64,000 nt of DNA. Origin: Vibrio agarivorans (GTDB lineage: Bacteria; Pseudomonadota; Gammaproteobacteria; Enterobacterales; Vibrionaceae). This document shows positions 28,360 through 39,517 of this stretch, one piece after another (position 1 is the stretch's first letter; every line of letters starts with the position of its first letter). The translations under genes were made by a program, and so were the position numbers. Location: positions 124,001 to 188,000 of the forward strand of contig NZ_JAUFQF010000004.1 of assembly GCF_030409635.1 (NCBI RefSeq). Direction: 5' to 3'. Below the pieces are notes generated by a model. The model ran no database searches and was not told where the DNA came from. It saw only the letters and a list, made by a program, of their open reading frames with translations.

Positions 28360-29499
28360 GGCATATTTCAACACTTGATGCTTTATCGGGCCGGAGTGCT
28401 CTGCGACTTTCAGCAGGGCGTTTCGAGCCAATTGCAGTGGCGCTAGAGTGTTACTAAAGCCTTTGTAAAACACATCCATGCCGGTTTGCATCAACAAGTT
28501 GTCAGGGTAACGGCGTAGCTGATATTGCTTCATAATATCAAGGGTCAACGGCTTATCCGCACTCACCTGCAACAAACACTGAGCGTCTTTAAAGCCTAGG
28601 TTCACTCCTTGGCCGGCTAATGGGTTAATGGTATGAGCAGCATCCCCCACCAGCACACAACGCTGACTGACATAGCTTTGTGCATGACGACGCGTGAGTG
28701 GAAACGCCCCTTTTTGCAGAACCTTAATCCCCCCTAGCTCCTCTGGGAAGTGGTTAACAACCTGCTCTTCCAACTGAGTGGCATTCATTGCCATCAGCTG
28801 CTTGATGCGCTTTGGAGAGTCGTACCAAACGAGCGAGCCTTGATTGCCACACAAAGGCAAAAATGAGCGCGGCCCTGACGGTAAGAACTGCTGCCAAGTG
28901 ATATCTTGTTGAGGATGCTCTGTCTCAACGTTAATTAGCATACAATGTTGACGATAGTCCCATGCTGTAACGCCGATACCGGCATGTGTGCGTACCTGAG
29001 AATTTGCACCATCAGCGCCAACTACCCAGCTTGCGCTGATCTCGTTTCCTGACGCAAGGTGCAGTTGATTAGACTCGTGCTCAAACGTCATGCTCTCGAG
29101 CTTTTCAGGGCACAGCACCTCAAGGTTGCTGTACTGTGCGAGCTCATGCCATAAACCCAATTGAATCAGTCTGTTTTCAACGATATAACCAAGCTGCTTC
29201 AACTGCATATCATCGGCACTAAAGCGAGTTCGACACTCTGGATGCTCCCAAGTTTCTAACCGGCGATAGGGACATACACGCATGCTTGCAGTGTGTTGCC
29301 ATCCGCCCAACTGCTGCAAAAGACGAACAGAGGCTTCTGATATTGCTGAAACGCGAATGTCCATCGGCTGCTGCGAATCATAGGCCTTAGGCTCGCAACC
29401 CTCAATCAACGCGACCTTACGCCCTTGCTTGGCAAATCCAACCGCCAGAGCAGCACCGACCATGCCACCGCCAACAATAGCAACATCATATTTGTTCAT
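28348..29499 (-). CDS. ubiF: Ubiquinone hydroxylase UbiF
   Basis: An FAD-dependent aromatic hydroxylase of the UbiF/UbiH/VisC family in ubiquinone synthesis (2-octaprenyl-3-methyl-6-methoxy-benzoquinol hydroxylation). It has 383 residues with the dinucleotide motif VGGGMVGAALA at the N-terminus, WVVGADGANSQVR in the middle and the second FAD motif GDAAHTINPLAGQGVNLG. It is divergent from miaB, as in E. coli where ubiF also adjoins miaB; this supports UbiF over its paralogues. Its end overlaps the convergent RND gene by 12 bp with no room for a conventional terminator. Confidence 0.92.
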   Translation of the reverse strand: MNKYDVAIVGGGMVGAALAVGFAKQGRKVALIEGCEPKAYDSQQPMDIRVSAISEASVRLLQQLGGWQHTASMRVCPYRRLETWEHPECRTRFSADDMQLKQLGYIVENRLIQLGLWHELAQYSNLEVLCPEKLESMTFEHESNQLHLASGNEISASWVVGADGANSQVRTHAGIGVTAWDYRQHCMLINVETEHPQQDITWQQFLPSGPRSFLPLCGNQGSLVWYDSPKRIKQLMAMNATQLEEQVVNHFPEELGGIKVLQKGAFPLTRRHAQSYVSQRCVLVGDAAHTINPLAGQGVNLGFKDAQCLLQVSADKPLTLDIMKQYQLRRYPDNLLMQTGMDVFYKGFSNTLAPLQLARNALLKVAEHSGPIKHQVLKYALGL

Positions 29500-29742
29500 T
29501 TTTTGTTCTTCATCTTGCTGATTTATCGTCTATTTTTGATTGTACGTTTTCATTGCCAAAATGTAAGCACTATTGGCTCGGTTTGTGGCAAAGAGAGACC
29601 ACAGAATCAAGACTAGCAAGGGGCCAATGAAAGCAGTACAATACGCCGCTTCCCACGCGACCGCCTTTAATTTCCAACGGTGCGTGAAGAGACACTGGGC
29701 GATTTGCTCCCTTATTTTAAACTAACGATCGAGCGAACAAAG

Positions 29743-31167
29743 ATGAGTAAGAAACTGCTAATCAAAACCTGGGGCTGCCAGATGAACGAATACGATTCAT
29801 CAAAAATGGCTGACCTTCTTAATGCCGCAAATGGCTTTGAACTAACAGAAGATCCAGAAGAGGCAGATGTACTTCTACTCAATACCTGTTCTATTCGTGA
29901 AAAAGCACAAGAAAAGGTATTTCACCAGCTTGGTCGTTGGAAAACACTTAAAGACAAAAAAGAAGGCGTTGTGATTGGCGTGGGTGGCTGTGTAGCGACT
30001 CAAGAAGGTGACCACATCCGTGAACGTGCTCCGTTTGTTGACGTGATTTTTGGCCCACAAACACTGCACCGCCTGCCAGAGATGATCAAACAGTCTCAAA
30101 ATGATGATGCGCCAGTAATGGACATCTCATTCCCTGAAATCGAAAAATTCGACCGCCTGCCTGAGCCGCGTGCTGAAGGTGCGACTGCGTTCGTTTCTAT
30201 CATGGAAGGCTGTTCAAAATACTGTACTTACTGTGTTGTACCATACACGCGCGGTGAGGAAGTGAGCCGTCCAATGGACGACGTACTGTTTGAGATTGCA
30301 CAGCTTGCTGAGCAAGGTGTACGTGAAGTTAACCTACTAGGTCAAAACGTAAACGCATACCGTGGCCCAATGCACGACGGTGACATCTGTTCATTTGCCG
30401 AGCTGCTTCGCCTTGTTGCGTCGATTGATGGCATCGACCGTATCCGTTTCACCACTAGCCACCCGCTAGAGTTTGGTGATGACATCATCGCGGTATACGA
30501 AGATACGCCAGAGCTCGTGAGCTTCCTGCACTTACCAGTACAAAGTGGTAGTGACCGTATTCTTACGGCAATGAAGCGTCCACACACGGCGATCGAGTAC
30601 AAGTCAATCATTCGTAAACTACGTAAAGCACGTCCTGATATCCACATCAGCTCTGACTTTATCGTTGGTTTCCCGGGCGAAACAGACAAAGACTTCCAAG
30701 ACACAATGAAGCTAATCAAAGATGTTGATTTTGATATGAGCTTCAGCTTTATCTTCTCTCCACGTCCAGGTACGCCAGCAGCAGACTACCCATGTGATAC
30801 GCCAGAGCAAGAGAAGAAAGAGCGTCTTTACGAGCTACAGCAAGTCGTTAATAGCCAAGCGATGCGTTACTCTCGCTTGATGCTAGACACAGAACAACGT
30901 GTGTTAGTTGAAGGGCCGTCGAAGAAGAACCTAATGGAGCTTCGCGCACGTACTGAAAACAATCGTGTAGTGAACTTTGAAGGCAGTGCTGACCTAATTG
31001 GTCAATTTGTCGACGTGAAGATTACTGACGTATTTGCCAACTCACTGCGCGGTGAAATTGTCCGTACAGAGAAAGAGATGGACCTTCGTAGCGTGATCTC
31101 GCCAACACAAATGATGGCGAAAACAAAGCGCGAAGATGAGCTAGGTGTTGCGACTTTTACACCTTAA
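29743..31167 (+). CDS. miaB: tRNA-2-methylthio-N6-dimethylallyladenosine synthase MiaB
   Basis: A radical-SAM methylthiotransferase that modifies A37 of tRNAs. It has 474 residues: the N-terminal UPF0004 domain with cluster cysteines C12, C49 and C83, the radical-SAM motif CSKYCTYC (C157, C161, C164), and a C-terminal TRAM domain. ATG 29743 gives the family length and start [20 protein letters not shown]; the frame is open upstream. It heads the miaB-ybeZ-ybeY-corC-lnt series, with a terminator after it. Confidence 0.98.
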   Translation: MSKKLLIKTWGCQMNEYDSSKMADLLNAANGFELTEDPEEADVLLLNTCSIREKAQEKVFHQLGRWKTLKDKKEGVVIGVGGCVATQEGDHIRERAPFVDVIFGPQTLHRLPEMIKQSQNDDAPVMDISFPEIEKFDRLPEPRAEGATAFVSIMEGCSKYCTYCVVPYTRGEEVSRPMDDVLFEIAQLAEQGVREVNLLGQNVNAYRGPMHDGDICSFAELLRLVASIDGIDRIRFTTSHPLEFGDDIIAVYEDTPELVSFLHLPVQSGSDRILTAMKRPHTAIEYKSIIRKLRKARPDIHISSDFIVGFPGETDKDFQDTMKLIKDVDFDMSFSFIFSPRPGTPAADYPCDTPEQEKKERLYELQQVVNSQAMRYSRLMLDTEQRVLVEGPSKKNLMELRARTENNRVVNFEGSADLIGQFVDVKITDVFANSLRGEIVRTEKEMDLRSVISPTQMMAKTKREDELGVATFTP

Positions 31168-31252
31168 GCGCACATTCTCCATATAAAGCTCTATCCGAGA
31201 GCTTGAAAATCCCCATCTAAGTGACCATCTTAGAAACAGGGATACAGCCAAT

Positions 31253-31279
31253 AAAAGCCCGGTCTCAATCGGGCTTTTT
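31253..31279 (+). terminator. Terminator of miaB
   Basis: AAAAGCCCG (31253-31261) pairs with CGGGCTTTT (31270-31278), followed by a T-rich stretch. Confidence 0.85.
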
Positions 31280-31325
31280 GCTCTTTTACTGTTAGAGAGC
31301 AAGTGGCATAGAATGAGAGGCAAAT

Positions 31326-32423
31326 TTGAGCAATAAAATCATTACACTAGAGATCGACCTAGAACCCTCAGACAACCGCCGTCTTGCGAGTCTTTGCGGT
31401 CCTTTTGATGACAATATTAAGCATCTTGAGCGCCGTCTTGGCGTTGAAATCAGCTACCGTGGTAACTTCTTTACCATCGTTGGGAAACCGCACACGTCAG
31501 CGGCAGCCCTTGAGATTCTTAAAACGCTCTACGTCAATACAGCGCCAGTTCGCGGTAATATTCCAGACATTGAGCCAGAGCAGATTCACCTTGCGATCAA
31601 AGAAACGGGAATTCTAGAGCAGAACACCGAAGCCAACATTGAGCATGGCAAAGAGGTCTTTATTAAGACCAAGAAGGGCGTCATCAAACCACGCACACCA
31701 AACCAAGCGCAATACCTAGTCAACATGGTTACGCACGACATTAGCTTTGGTATTGGTCCTGCTGGTACAGGTAAGACTTACCTAGCTGTTGCTGCTGCTG
31801 TTGATGCTTTAGAGCGCCAAGAAATCCGCCGTATTCTCTTGACTCGCCCTGCTGTAGAAGCCGGTGAAAAGCTCGGTTTCTTACCGGGTGATTTGAGTCA
31901 AAAAGTCGACCCATATTTGCGCCCTCTCTACGATGCCCTATTTGAAATGCTGGGCTTTGAGCGTGTTGAAAAGCTTATCGAGCGTAACGTGATTGAGGTT
32001 GCACCCCTTGCTTACATGCGTGGTCGCACCCTAAATGATGCGTTCATTATTCTTGATGAGAGTCAGAACACTACTGTTGAACAGATGAAGATGTTCTTGA
32101 CCCGTATCGGTTTCAACTCTCGCGCTGTCATCACCGGTGATATCACCCAGATTGACTTACCGCGCGGTGCAAAATCAGGTTTACGCCACGCGATCGAAGT
32201 ATTAAGCGAAGTCGATGAAATCAGTTTCAACTTCTTCCAATCCGATGACGTGGTTCGTCACCCGGTTGTTGCGCGCATTGTTAATGCCTATGAAAAATGG
32301 GAAGCGCAAGATCAAAAAGAGCGCAAAGAGTTTGAGAAGCGTCGTCGTGAAGAGCGCGAAGCCAAGCTGCTTGAAAGTGCAAAAGCGGAACTAAACTCCG
32401 CAGAAGAAGTCACAAAACAATAA
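31326..32423 (+). CDS. ybeZ: PhoH-family ATPase YbeZ
   Basis: A cytosolic P-loop ATPase of the PhoH family, linked to YbeY in RNA metabolism. It has 365 residues with Walker A GPAGTGKT at 144-151 and Walker B FIILDES near 238-244. The C-terminal 50 residues are highly charged (Lys/Glu/Arg). The start is TTG 31326 with GAGAGG a few bases upstream. It is followed 14 bp later by ybeY. Confidence 0.96.
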   Translation: MSNKIITLEIDLEPSDNRRLASLCGPFDDNIKHLERRLGVEISYRGNFFTIVGKPHTSAAALEILKTLYVNTAPVRGNIPDIEPEQIHLAIKETGILEQNTEANIEHGKEVFIKTKKGVIKPRTPNQAQYLVNMVTHDISFGIGPAGTGKTYLAVAAAVDALERQEIRRILLTRPAVEAGEKLGFLPGDLSQKVDPYLRPLYDALFEMLGFERVEKLIERNVIEVAPLAYMRGRTLNDAFIILDESQNTTVEQMKMFLTRIGFNSRAVITGDITQIDLPRGAKSGLRHAIEVLSEVDEISFNFFQSDDVVRHPVVARIVNAYEKWEAQDQKERKEFEKRRREEREAKLLESAKAELNSAEEVTKQ

Positions 32424-32437
32424 GAGATACACAGCCC

Positions 32438-32905
32438 ATGAGCATCGCATTGGATCTACAACTTGCCGTAGAAAACGAATCGACACTTCCAACGCAACTG
32501 CAATTTCAGCAGTGGCTTGAGGCAGCGATCACGCTGTTTCATCCGCAAGCCGAAGTAACGGTGCGTATTGTTGATGAGCAAGAGAGCCACCAGCTTAACC
32601 ACGAGTATCGTGGAAAAGACAAACCGACGAATGTTCTGTCATTTCCGTTTGAAACCCCTCCTGGTATTGAGTTAGACCTATTAGGCGATTTGATCATCTG
32701 TCGTCAAGTGGTAGAGCGCGAAGCGCAAGAGCAAAATAAGCCCTTGCACGCTCACTGGGCTCATATGGTTGTACATGGTAGCTTGCATCTGCTAGGTTAT
32801 GATCATATCGAGGATGATGAAGCTGAAGAGATGGAATCCCTCGAAACAGAAATCATGCAAAAGTTAGGGTTTGAAGACCCTTATATTGCTGAGAAAGAAG
32901 GCTAG
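32438..32905 (+). CDS. ybeY: Endoribonuclease YbeY
   Basis: A zinc endoribonuclease required for 16S rRNA 3' maturation and 70S quality control. It has 155 residues with the metal-binding motif [11 protein letters not shown] (H113, H117, H123) and the conserved [15 protein letters not shown]. It lies in the ybeZ-ybeY-corC operon. Confidence 0.98.
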   Translation: MSIALDLQLAVENESTLPTQLQFQQWLEAAITLFHPQAEVTVRIVDEQESHQLNHEYRGKDKPTNVLSFPFETPPGIELDLLGDLIICRQVVEREAQEQNKPLHAHWAHMVVHGSLHLLGYDHIEDDEAEEMESLETEIMQKLGFEDPYIAEKEG

Positions 32906-32964
32906 TTTTCAAAGCCCTATATGTGTGCTATCACACTTTGATAGCGTTACTTAACTGAGAAACA

Positions 32965-33867
32965 ATGAACGAAGAAAACCCTCCCTCTTCTAGCGAAAGT
33001 AGTAAGAAAGAAAAATCTGAAGGTCCGAGTCGAAAGACTTTATTTGAACGTATCGGGCAGCTTTTTCAAGGTGAGCCTAAAGACCGTCAAGAACTCGTAG
33101 ATGTCATTCGTGACTCCGAGGAAAACGACCTTATTGACCATGACACCCGAGATATGCTCGAAGGTGTGATGGAAATATCAGAGCAACGTGTTCGTGACAT
33201 CATGATTCCGCGCTCTCAAATCGTCACCATTGACCGCAATGAAGTCTTTGACGACATTGTGACTTTGATGACAGATGCACAGCACTCTCGCTACCCAGTG
33301 ATCAGCGAAGACAAAGACCATGTTGAAGGTATTTTGCTAGCAAAAGATTTGCTGCGCTACCTAGGTTCAGACAGTGAACCATTCGACATTGAACAGGTCA
33401 TTCGCCCTGCAGTAGTGGTGCCAGAGAGTAAACGAGTCGACAGACTCCTCAAAGAGTTCCGCGAAGAACGCTATCACATGGCGATCGTTGTGGATGAATT
33501 TGGTGGTGTGTCAGGTCTCGTAACGATCGAGGATATTCTCGAAGAGATCGTTGGTGAAATCGAAGACGAATTCGATGATGAAGATGAGTTGGACATTCGC
33601 AAGTTAAGTAAGCACACTTTTTCAATCAAAGCGCTTACTACCATTGAAGATTTCAACGAACAATTCGGTTCCCAATTCAGCACTGAAGAAGTGGATACCA
33701 TAGGTGGTCTGGTGATGACAGCCTTTGGCCATCTTCCTTCACGTGGCGAAATGGTCGAAATCGAAGGCTACCTGTTTAAGATCATGGCTGCGGATAATCG
33801 CCGCATCATGCAGTTGCAGGTGACTATCCCTGAGATTCAAACCACACCGGTTGAAACTGAGGAGTAA
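32965..33867 (+). CDS. corC: CNNM/CorC-type magnesium/cobalt homeostasis protein (YbeX)
   Basis: A soluble CorC-type protein of 300 residues: a charged N-terminus, a CBS pair ([17 protein letters not shown] ... [18 protein letters not shown], about 70-195) and a C-terminal transporter-associated CorC_HlyC domain after the acidic [13 protein letters not shown] stretch. It is implicated in magnesium/cobalt efflux and, with ybeY and ybeZ, in ribosome maturation. A terminator follows before lnt. Confidence 0.95.
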   Translation: MNEENPPSSSESSKKEKSEGPSRKTLFERIGQLFQGEPKDRQELVDVIRDSEENDLIDHDTRDMLEGVMEISEQRVRDIMIPRSQIVTIDRNEVFDDIVTLMTDAQHSRYPVISEDKDHVEGILLAKDLLRYLGSDSEPFDIEQVIRPAVVVPESKRVDRLLKEFREERYHMAIVVDEFGGVSGLVTIEDILEEIVGEIEDEFDDEDELDIRKLSKHTFSIKALTTIEDFNEQFGSQFSTEEVDTIGGLVMTAFGHLPSRGEMVEIEGYLFKIMAADNRRIMQLQVTIPEIQTTPVETEE

Positions 33868-33926
33868 CGTTACGCCTAGCGTAATAAGCTGTACGATAAA
33901 TTAACCTGTTAGACAGGCTGATTATC

Positions 33927-33961
33927 ATGGGCAAGTCTATTTAAGGGCTTGCCCATATTTT
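33927..33961 (+). terminator. Terminator after corC, abutting the lnt start
   Basis: A 9-bp perfect stem ATGGGCAAG/CTTGCCCAT (33927-33935 with 33948-33956) followed by ATTTTT-like sequence. It ends at the first possible lnt ATG, so lnt is either attenuated or read through. Confidence 0.65.
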
Positions 33962-33985
33962 ATGGAACTTACTAAAGATAGATTT

Positions 33986-35503
33986 ATGGCCGTGGCTTTA
34001 AATAATAAATTTGCCCTCAGTCTACTCGCTATTGCAGCAGGAGCGCTGTCTACCCTTGCCTTTGCCCCTTATGGTATCTGGCCACTTGCAATACTCAGTG
34101 TATTGATTTTCCTGTTGCTGATTGAGCAACGTTCAGCCAAACAAGCTGCGTGGCTCGGCTGGTTATGGGGGCTGGGGAGCTTTGCTACTGGTATCAGTTG
34201 GGTTCACGTCAGTATCGATACCTTTGGTGGCATGCCTAAAATCGCCAGCTTGTTCCTGATGTCTTTGCTGGTCAGCTACCTCGCGCTCTATCCCGCCTTG
34301 TTTGCCGGTATCACTAACCGTTTTTTTTCTAGGCAGAACCTCAGCCGCTATGCGCTAGCTGTACCTGTTTTATGGCTTATCGCCGATTGGCTACGTGGTT
34401 GGGTGATGACAGGGTTCCCATGGCTAGTCATGGGATACAGTCAAATTGACTCTCCTTTAGGTAATTTTGCCCCTCTAGGCGGCGTTGACTTGGTGACGTT
34501 CGCGGTTGTCATGATGGCATCCTTGTTTACTTGCATGATAGTCACTAAGCGTTGGACGCTCGCGATCGCACCAGCCGTTATTTTCGCGACAGGTTATGGT
34601 CTTAATTCGGCACATTGGGTGACACCAAATCCTGCATCAAAAACCAGCTTTGCACTTGTTCAAGGTAACATTGACCAAGCGTCAAAATGGCTGCCGAGTG
34701 AGCGCTGGCCAACCATCATCAAATATACCGATCTCACCAAGCAGCATCGTGAGGCCGACATCATCATTTGGCCAGAAGCCGCCATTCCAGCATTTGAGTA
34801 TGAGATAGCCTCTTACCTTGCCAATCTTGATGCACTGGTCAAAGAGTACGACAGCGCGATGATCACGGGTGTCATCAACCGCAGTAATGAAGGTCAATAT
34901 TACAATAGTGTATTAGCGATCGGACAAACTGACGGCAGTGACTACTCCTACGACCCTGAAGATCGTTACCACAAGCACCACCTTTTACCATTTGGTGAGT
35001 TCGTTCCATTTGAAGATATTCTGCGCCCACTTGCGCCGTTCTTTAATCTGCCGATGTCATCATTTAGCCGTGGGGCGTATATCCAGCCTAACGTCATTGC
35101 CAATGGCAAAGACTTCGCTGCCGCGCTTTGCTATGAAATCATATTTAATGAACAGATCCGCAAAAACGTCAACGATGACACCGATTTCATCCTGACCTTA
35201 TCAAATGATGCGTGGTTCGGTGACTCTATTGGTCCGCAACAACACATGGAAATCGCTCGTATGCGCGCGTTAGAGCTGGGTAAGCCTGTGATCCGCTCTA
35301 CCAATAATGGTGTCACGGCGATCACCGATTATCGAGGCAAGATCATTGCGCAAATACCGCAATTTGAAACCGCAGTGTTAACCGCAGAGGTGGCCTCCAC
35401 CGATGGGCAAACACCTTATCATGGTGTTGGACGATGGCCGTTGTATATTTGGTCGGTGTTGAGTTTGATGTTCGTTACGGTTTGCAGATACAAAAGAAGG
35501 TAA
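33986..35503 (+). CDS. lnt: Apolipoprotein N-acyltransferase Lnt
   Basis: An inner-membrane enzyme adding the third acyl chain to lipoproteins. Several membrane helices occupy the first 210 residues, then a periplasmic nitrilase-like domain. In the 505-residue numbering from ATG 33986 the catalytic triad is E264 (WPEAAIP), K330 (RYHKHH) and C382 (ALCYEII). ATG 33986 is preferred because it matches the remembered Vibrio start and has AAAGA upstream. ATG 33962 (eight more residues) lies inside the preceding terminator tail. Confidence 0.95.
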   Translation: MAVALNNKFALSLLAIAAGALSTLAFAPYGIWPLAILSVLIFLLLIEQRSAKQAAWLGWLWGLGSFATGISWVHVSIDTFGGMPKIASLFLMSLLVSYLALYPALFAGITNRFFSRQNLSRYALAVPVLWLIADWLRGWVMTGFPWLVMGYSQIDSPLGNFAPLGGVDLVTFAVVMMASLFTCMIVTKRWTLAIAPAVIFATGYGLNSAHWVTPNPASKTSFALVQGNIDQASKWLPSERWPTIIKYTDLTKQHREADIIIWPEAAIPAFEYEIASYLANLDALVKEYDSAMITGVINRSNEGQYYNSVLAIGQTDGSDYSYDPEDRYHKHHLLPFGEFVPFEDILRPLAPFFNLPMSSFSRGAYIQPNVIANGKDFAAALCYEIIFNEQIRKNVNDDTDFILTLSNDAWFGDSIGPQQHMEIARMRALELGKPVIRSTNNGVTAITDYRGKIIAQIPQFETAVLTAEVASTDGQTPYHGVGRWPLYIWSVLSLMFVTVCRYKRR

Positions 35504-35587
35504 AACTAGGTAGCTACTTAGAACCTATGGCGGCATATAATCAAAAGCTAGAAATGAATCGTATAGACTTGGTATTGGCGTTTCGTT

Positions 35588-35617
35588 GATAGCGGCTAAG
35601 TTGACTTGGCCGCTATC
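35588..35617. terminator. Hairpin between convergent lnt and ybeL
   Basis: GATAGCGGC and GCCGCTATC form a 9-bp perfect stem around a 12-nt loop between convergent genes. There is no real T-run on either strand, so it is only a possible terminator. Confidence 0.4.
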
Positions 35618-35629
35618 AGCACCTCGATA

Positions 35630-36100
35630 TTATGGCTTCAACGGCTGACGGCTGAATGCCGTTTTACCGCAATTCGGACACGGGCTGATCACCGTAGGGT
35701 GATTGTACTGCACCTTATGGGCACAGTTTTCACACATAAGAACGCCGAGTCCAATCATATCTCCAGCCTGGTATAGCCCTTGATGCTCTAAATCAGCAAA
35801 CAGCTCTACCCACTCCACCTTGGTTCGGTCAGTGATTTCCAGCAACCCTTGCCATATAGAATCTGCAATCATCAAAGAAAAAGGGCTGCCCTTACTTTCT
35901 TCATAATTATCAGCAAATTCCTTGAGATCTGATTTGACATAAGCCGAGATCAACGCGAGCTCATCTTTGGTCATATCATTCGCAGCATCAAGGTATTCTC
36001 CCGACCGCTCAAGCACATGATTTAACTCTTCGGGGCTATGTTTAATGGTCTCAATCGCATTCTCAACGATCTCTTCATAACCGGCTTTACGTTTTGGCAT
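35630..36100 (-). CDS. ybeL: Zinc-ribbon protein YbeL (DUF1451)
   Basis: A 156-residue protein of the DUF1451/YbeL family. It has a helical, acidic N-terminal part and a C-terminal zinc ribbon with two cysteine pairs (MCENCAHKVQYNHPTVISPC and PNCG). Function unknown. The start is ATG 36100 with a strong GGGAGG 5 nt upstream; the longer frame adds six residues. It is divergent from leuS, as ybeL is close to leuS in E. coli. Confidence 0.9.
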   Translation of the reverse strand: MPKRKAGYEEIVENAIETIKHSPEELNHVLERSGEYLDAANDMTKDELALISAYVKSDLKEFADNYEESKGSPFSLMIADSIWQGLLEITDRTKVEWVELFADLEHQGLYQAGDMIGLGVLMCENCAHKVQYNHPTVISPCPNCGKTAFSRQPLKP

Positions 36101-36216
36101 AGTAACCTCCCTCAACACAATGGTTGTTGTACCACTTACCTTTAGGTATTCTATGACGATCTATTAATGTCTGTTCTAACCGAACTCACAAATTCCAAGA
36201 TAACCGGATATCATCG

Positions 36217-38790
36217 ATGCAAGAACAATACAATCCTCAAGATATTGAACAAAAAGTTCAAAAGCACTGGGATGACAACAAGACCTTTGTTGTAAGTGAA
36301 GACCCAAATAAAGAAAAATTCTACTGTCTATCCATGTTCCCTTACCCAAGTGGTCGACTGCACATGGGTCACGTGCGTAACTACACTATCGGTGATGTTG
36401 TTTCTCGTTTCCAACGCCTGCAAGGTAAAAACGTAATGCAACCAATCGGTTGGGATGCGTTTGGTCTACCTGCAGAAAACGCTGCTGTTAAGAACAACAC
36501 GGCACCTGCACCATGGACTTACGAAAACATTGAGTACATGAAAAACCAGCTTAAACTTCTGGGCTTTGGTTACGACTGGAACCGTGAGTTTGCTACTTGT
36601 ACACCTGAATACTACCGCTGGGAGCAAGAGTTCTTCACTAAGCTTTACAACAAAGGCCTAGTTTACAAGAAGACCTCATCGGTTAACTGGTGTCCAAATG
36701 ACCAAACCGTTCTTGCGAATGAGCAGGTAGAAGACGGCTGCTGCTGGCGTTGTGATACACCAGTAGAACAAAAAGAGATTCCACAGTGGTTCATTAAGAT
36801 CACTGAATACGCTCAAGAACTACTAGATGATCTAGACAACCTAGACGGTTGGCCTGAAATGGTTAAGACCATGCAGCGCAACTGGATTGGGCGCTCTGAG
36901 GGTGTAGAGCTTAAGTTCGAAGTTAAGGGTCAACAAGACCTAGAAGTTTACACAACGCGTCCAGACACTCTAATGGGTGTGACTTACGTAGGTATCGCAG
37001 CAGGTCACCCTCTAGCAGCAGTCGCAGCAGAGAACAACCCAGAGCTTGCTGAGTTCATCGAAGAGTGTAAGAACAACAAGGTTGCAGAAGCGGAACTTGC
37101 GACAATGGAGAAAAAAGGTATGGCGACTGGCCTTACTGCTATTCATCCATTGAACGGTCGTGAAGTTCCTATTTACGTGGCTAACTTTGTACTGATGGAC
37201 TACGGTACAGGTGCTGTAATGGCAGTACCGGCACACGACCAACGTGACTACGAGTTCGCAACTAAGTATGGTCTAGACATCATTCCTGTGATCAAGCCTG
37301 CTGATGACACCGAGCTAAACATCTCTGAAGAAGCTTATACTGAGAAAGGCGTACTGTTCGACTCTGGCGAGTTCGATGGCCTAGAATTCCAAGCAGCATT
37401 TGATGCAATCGCAGCCAAGCTAGAAGCTGAAGGCAAAGGTACTAAGACAGTAAACTTCCGTCTACGTGACTGGGGTGTATCTCGTCAACGTTACTGGGGC
37501 GCTCCAATCCCAATGGTAACCACTGAAGACGGTGAAGTTCACCCAGTACCTGCTGACCAACTACCAGTGATTCTTCCTGAAGATGTGGTAATGGACGGCG
37601 TAACCAGCCCAATCAAAGCTGACAAAGAGTGGGCGAAGACGACATTCAACGGCGAACCAGCGCTACGTGAAACTGACACGTTCGATACGTTCATGGAGTC
37701 TTCTTGGTACTACGCACGTTACTGTTCGCCACAAGCTGACGATATTCTAGACCCAGAAAAAGCAAACTACTGGCTACCAGTAGACCAGTACATCGGTGGT
37801 ATCGAGCACGCTTGTATGCACCTTCTGTACTCTCGCTTCTTCCACAAATTGCTACGTGACGCAGGTTACGTAACCTCTGACGAGCCGTTCAAGCAGCTAC
37901 TATGTCAAGGCATGGTACTTGCGGATGCGTTCTACTTCGAGAACGACAAAGGCGGTAAAGAGTGGGTTGCACCAACAGACGTTGCAGTAGAGCGCGATGG
38001 CAAAGGCCGCATCACTTCTGCTAAAGACAACGAAGGCCGTGATGTATCTCACTCAGGCATGATCAAGATGTCTAAGTCGAAGAACAACGGTATCGACCCA
38101 CAAGAGATGGTCGACAAGTACGGCGCTGACACAGTTCGTCTATTCATGATGTTTGCATCACCTGCTGACATGACACTTGAGTGGCAAGAGTCTGGCGTTG
38201 AAGGTGCTAACCGCTTCCTAAAACGTGTTTGGAAACTCGTCAACGAGCACGCAGCTAAAGGTGCGGCAGAAGCAGTGGATACCTCTGCACTTTCTGGCGA
38301 CCAGAAAGCCCTTCGTCGTGACGTTCACAAGACAATTGCGAAAGTGACTGACGATATCGATCGTCGTCAAACGTTCAACACGGCTATCGCAGCAATCATG
38401 GAACTGATGAACAAGCTAGCGAAAGCGCCTCAAGAGTCAGCGCAAGACCGCGCTATCCTTGATGAAGCACTAAAAGCCGTTGTGGTAATGCTATACCCTA
38501 TCACTCCGCACATCTCATTTGAGATGGGTGCTGCGCTAGGCGTTGCAGACGTGGACAATGCCGAGTGGCCTACTCACGATGAAAAAGCGCTCGTTGAAGA
38601 CGAAAAGCTAATCATCGTTCAGGTTAACGGCAAACTACGTGCGAAACTGACAGTACCAGCAGACATTTCTAAAGAAGAGATCGAAGAGCTAGGTCTTAAC
38701 GATGAGAACGTTACTAAGTTCACAGAAGACAAAACCGTTCGTAAAGTTATCTACGTACCAGGTAAACTTCTTAACATCGTAGCGAACTAA
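36217..38790 (+). CDS. leuS: Leucyl-tRNA synthetase
   Basis: A class I synthetase of 857 residues charging tRNA-Leu. The HIGH-type motif is in [16 protein letters not shown] (about 43-58) and the KMSKS motif in IKMSKSKNN. The CP1 editing domain ([21 protein letters not shown] ... [15 protein letters not shown]) lies between. It starts a long plus-strand run with lptE and holA. Confidence 0.99.
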   Translation: MQEQYNPQDIEQKVQKHWDDNKTFVVSEDPNKEKFYCLSMFPYPSGRLHMGHVRNYTIGDVVSRFQRLQGKNVMQPIGWDAFGLPAENAAVKNNTAPAPWTYENIEYMKNQLKLLGFGYDWNREFATCTPEYYRWEQEFFTKLYNKGLVYKKTSSVNWCPNDQTVLANEQVEDGCCWRCDTPVEQKEIPQWFIKITEYAQELLDDLDNLDGWPEMVKTMQRNWIGRSEGVELKFEVKGQQDLEVYTTRPDTLMGVTYVGIAAGHPLAAVAAENNPELAEFIEECKNNKVAEAELATMEKKGMATGLTAIHPLNGREVPIYVANFVLMDYGTGAVMAVPAHDQRDYEFATKYGLDIIPVIKPADDTELNISEEAYTEKGVLFDSGEFDGLEFQAAFDAIAAKLEAEGKGTKTVNFRLRDWGVSRQRYWGAPIPMVTTEDGEVHPVPADQLPVILPEDVVMDGVTSPIKADKEWAKTTFNGEPALRETDTFDTFMESSWYYARYCSPQADDILDPEKANYWLPVDQYIGGIEHACMHLLYSRFFHKLLRDAGYVTSDEPFKQLLCQGMVLADAFYFENDKGGKEWVAPTDVAVERDGKGRITSAKDNEGRDVSHSGMIKMSKSKNNGIDPQEMVDKYGADTVRLFMMFASPADMTLEWQESGVEGANRFLKRVWKLVNEHAAKGAAEAVDTSALSGDQKALRRDVHKTIAKVTDDIDRRQTFNTAIAAIMELMNKLAKAPQESAQDRAILDEALKAVVVMLYPITPHISFEMGAALGVADVDNAEWPTHDEKALVEDEKLIIVQVNGKLRAKLTVPADISKEEIEELGLNDENVTKFTEDKTVRKVIYVPGKLLNIVAN

Positions 38791-38844
38791 TAGTTTTTAC
38801 GAACTCATATATCTTAGCGAACTCATTGACGCTAAAGTAACTCT

Positions 38845-38907
38845 AATCAGGGTGATTTATCACCCTGATTATTTACTAAATGGGATTAGCGCACTTAGTC
38901 CCATTCA
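38845..38907 (+). terminator. Tandem hairpins between leuS and lptE
   Basis: AATCAGGGTGA pairs perfectly with TCACCCTGATT (38845-38870), then ATTTA follows. A second stem AATGGGA/TCCCATT spans about 38879-38907. The first resembles a weak terminator. The two together probably modulate read-through from leuS into lptE. Confidence 0.55.
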
Positions 38908-38941
38908 GTAAATGACTTAACAAGGCAGTAGAGCGACATTC

Positions 38942-39517
38942 ATGCACACTAAAACCCATTCTTCTCTACGAGTCATGCTCGTGGTTTTTCTTGCTTCTTT
39001 AATCAGTGCTTGTGGCTTCCAGTTACGTGGTGAATACAGCGTACCGGAAGAACTACATCAGATGTCATTGACCAGTTACGACAGATACAGCACACTCACT
39101 CGCCTTATTGAGACAGAGTTAACCCGCAATAACATCGACCTGGTTTACCCACGTGCCGATGTTCCCAACTTGCACATCACAAGTGAATCCATTGACGAGC
39201 GCACCCTATCGCTATACCAAAACGCACGTGCCGCAGAGAAAGAGCTGACATATGATGCAAACTACCGCGTGACAGTGCCTGAAATCGGCTCACACAGCTT
39301 TACTGCAACCATTACTCGTAGTTACCTTGATAACCCGCTAACTGCACTAGCAAAGTCGGTAGAGCGTGAAATGATCGAAGATGAGATGCGCAAGCTAGCC
39401 GCTACGCAAATCATTCGTCAGATGGGACGAGTTCGTGCTGACCTCGAAGCATTTGAAGCCATCGAGTGGGAAGAGAACCGCGAAGAATACAAAGTGAAGA
39501 TTGAGCCAGCGAAATAA
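38942..39517 (+). CDS. lptE: LPS-assembly lipoprotein LptE
   Basis: An outer-membrane lipoprotein that plugs LptD during lipopolysaccharide insertion. It has 191 residues with a signal peptide ending in the lipobox ISAC (C24), immediately followed by GFQLRGEY, a family signature. Its stop overlaps the holA start by one base, implying coupling. Confidence 0.96.
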   Translation: MHTKTHSSLRVMLVVFLASLISACGFQLRGEYSVPEELHQMSLTSYDRYSTLTRLIETELTRNNIDLVYPRADVPNLHITSESIDERTLSLYQNARAAEKELTYDANYRVTVPEIGSHSFTATITRSYLDNPLTALAKSVEREMIEDEMRKLAATQIIRQMGRVRADLEAFEAIEWEENREEYKVKIEPAK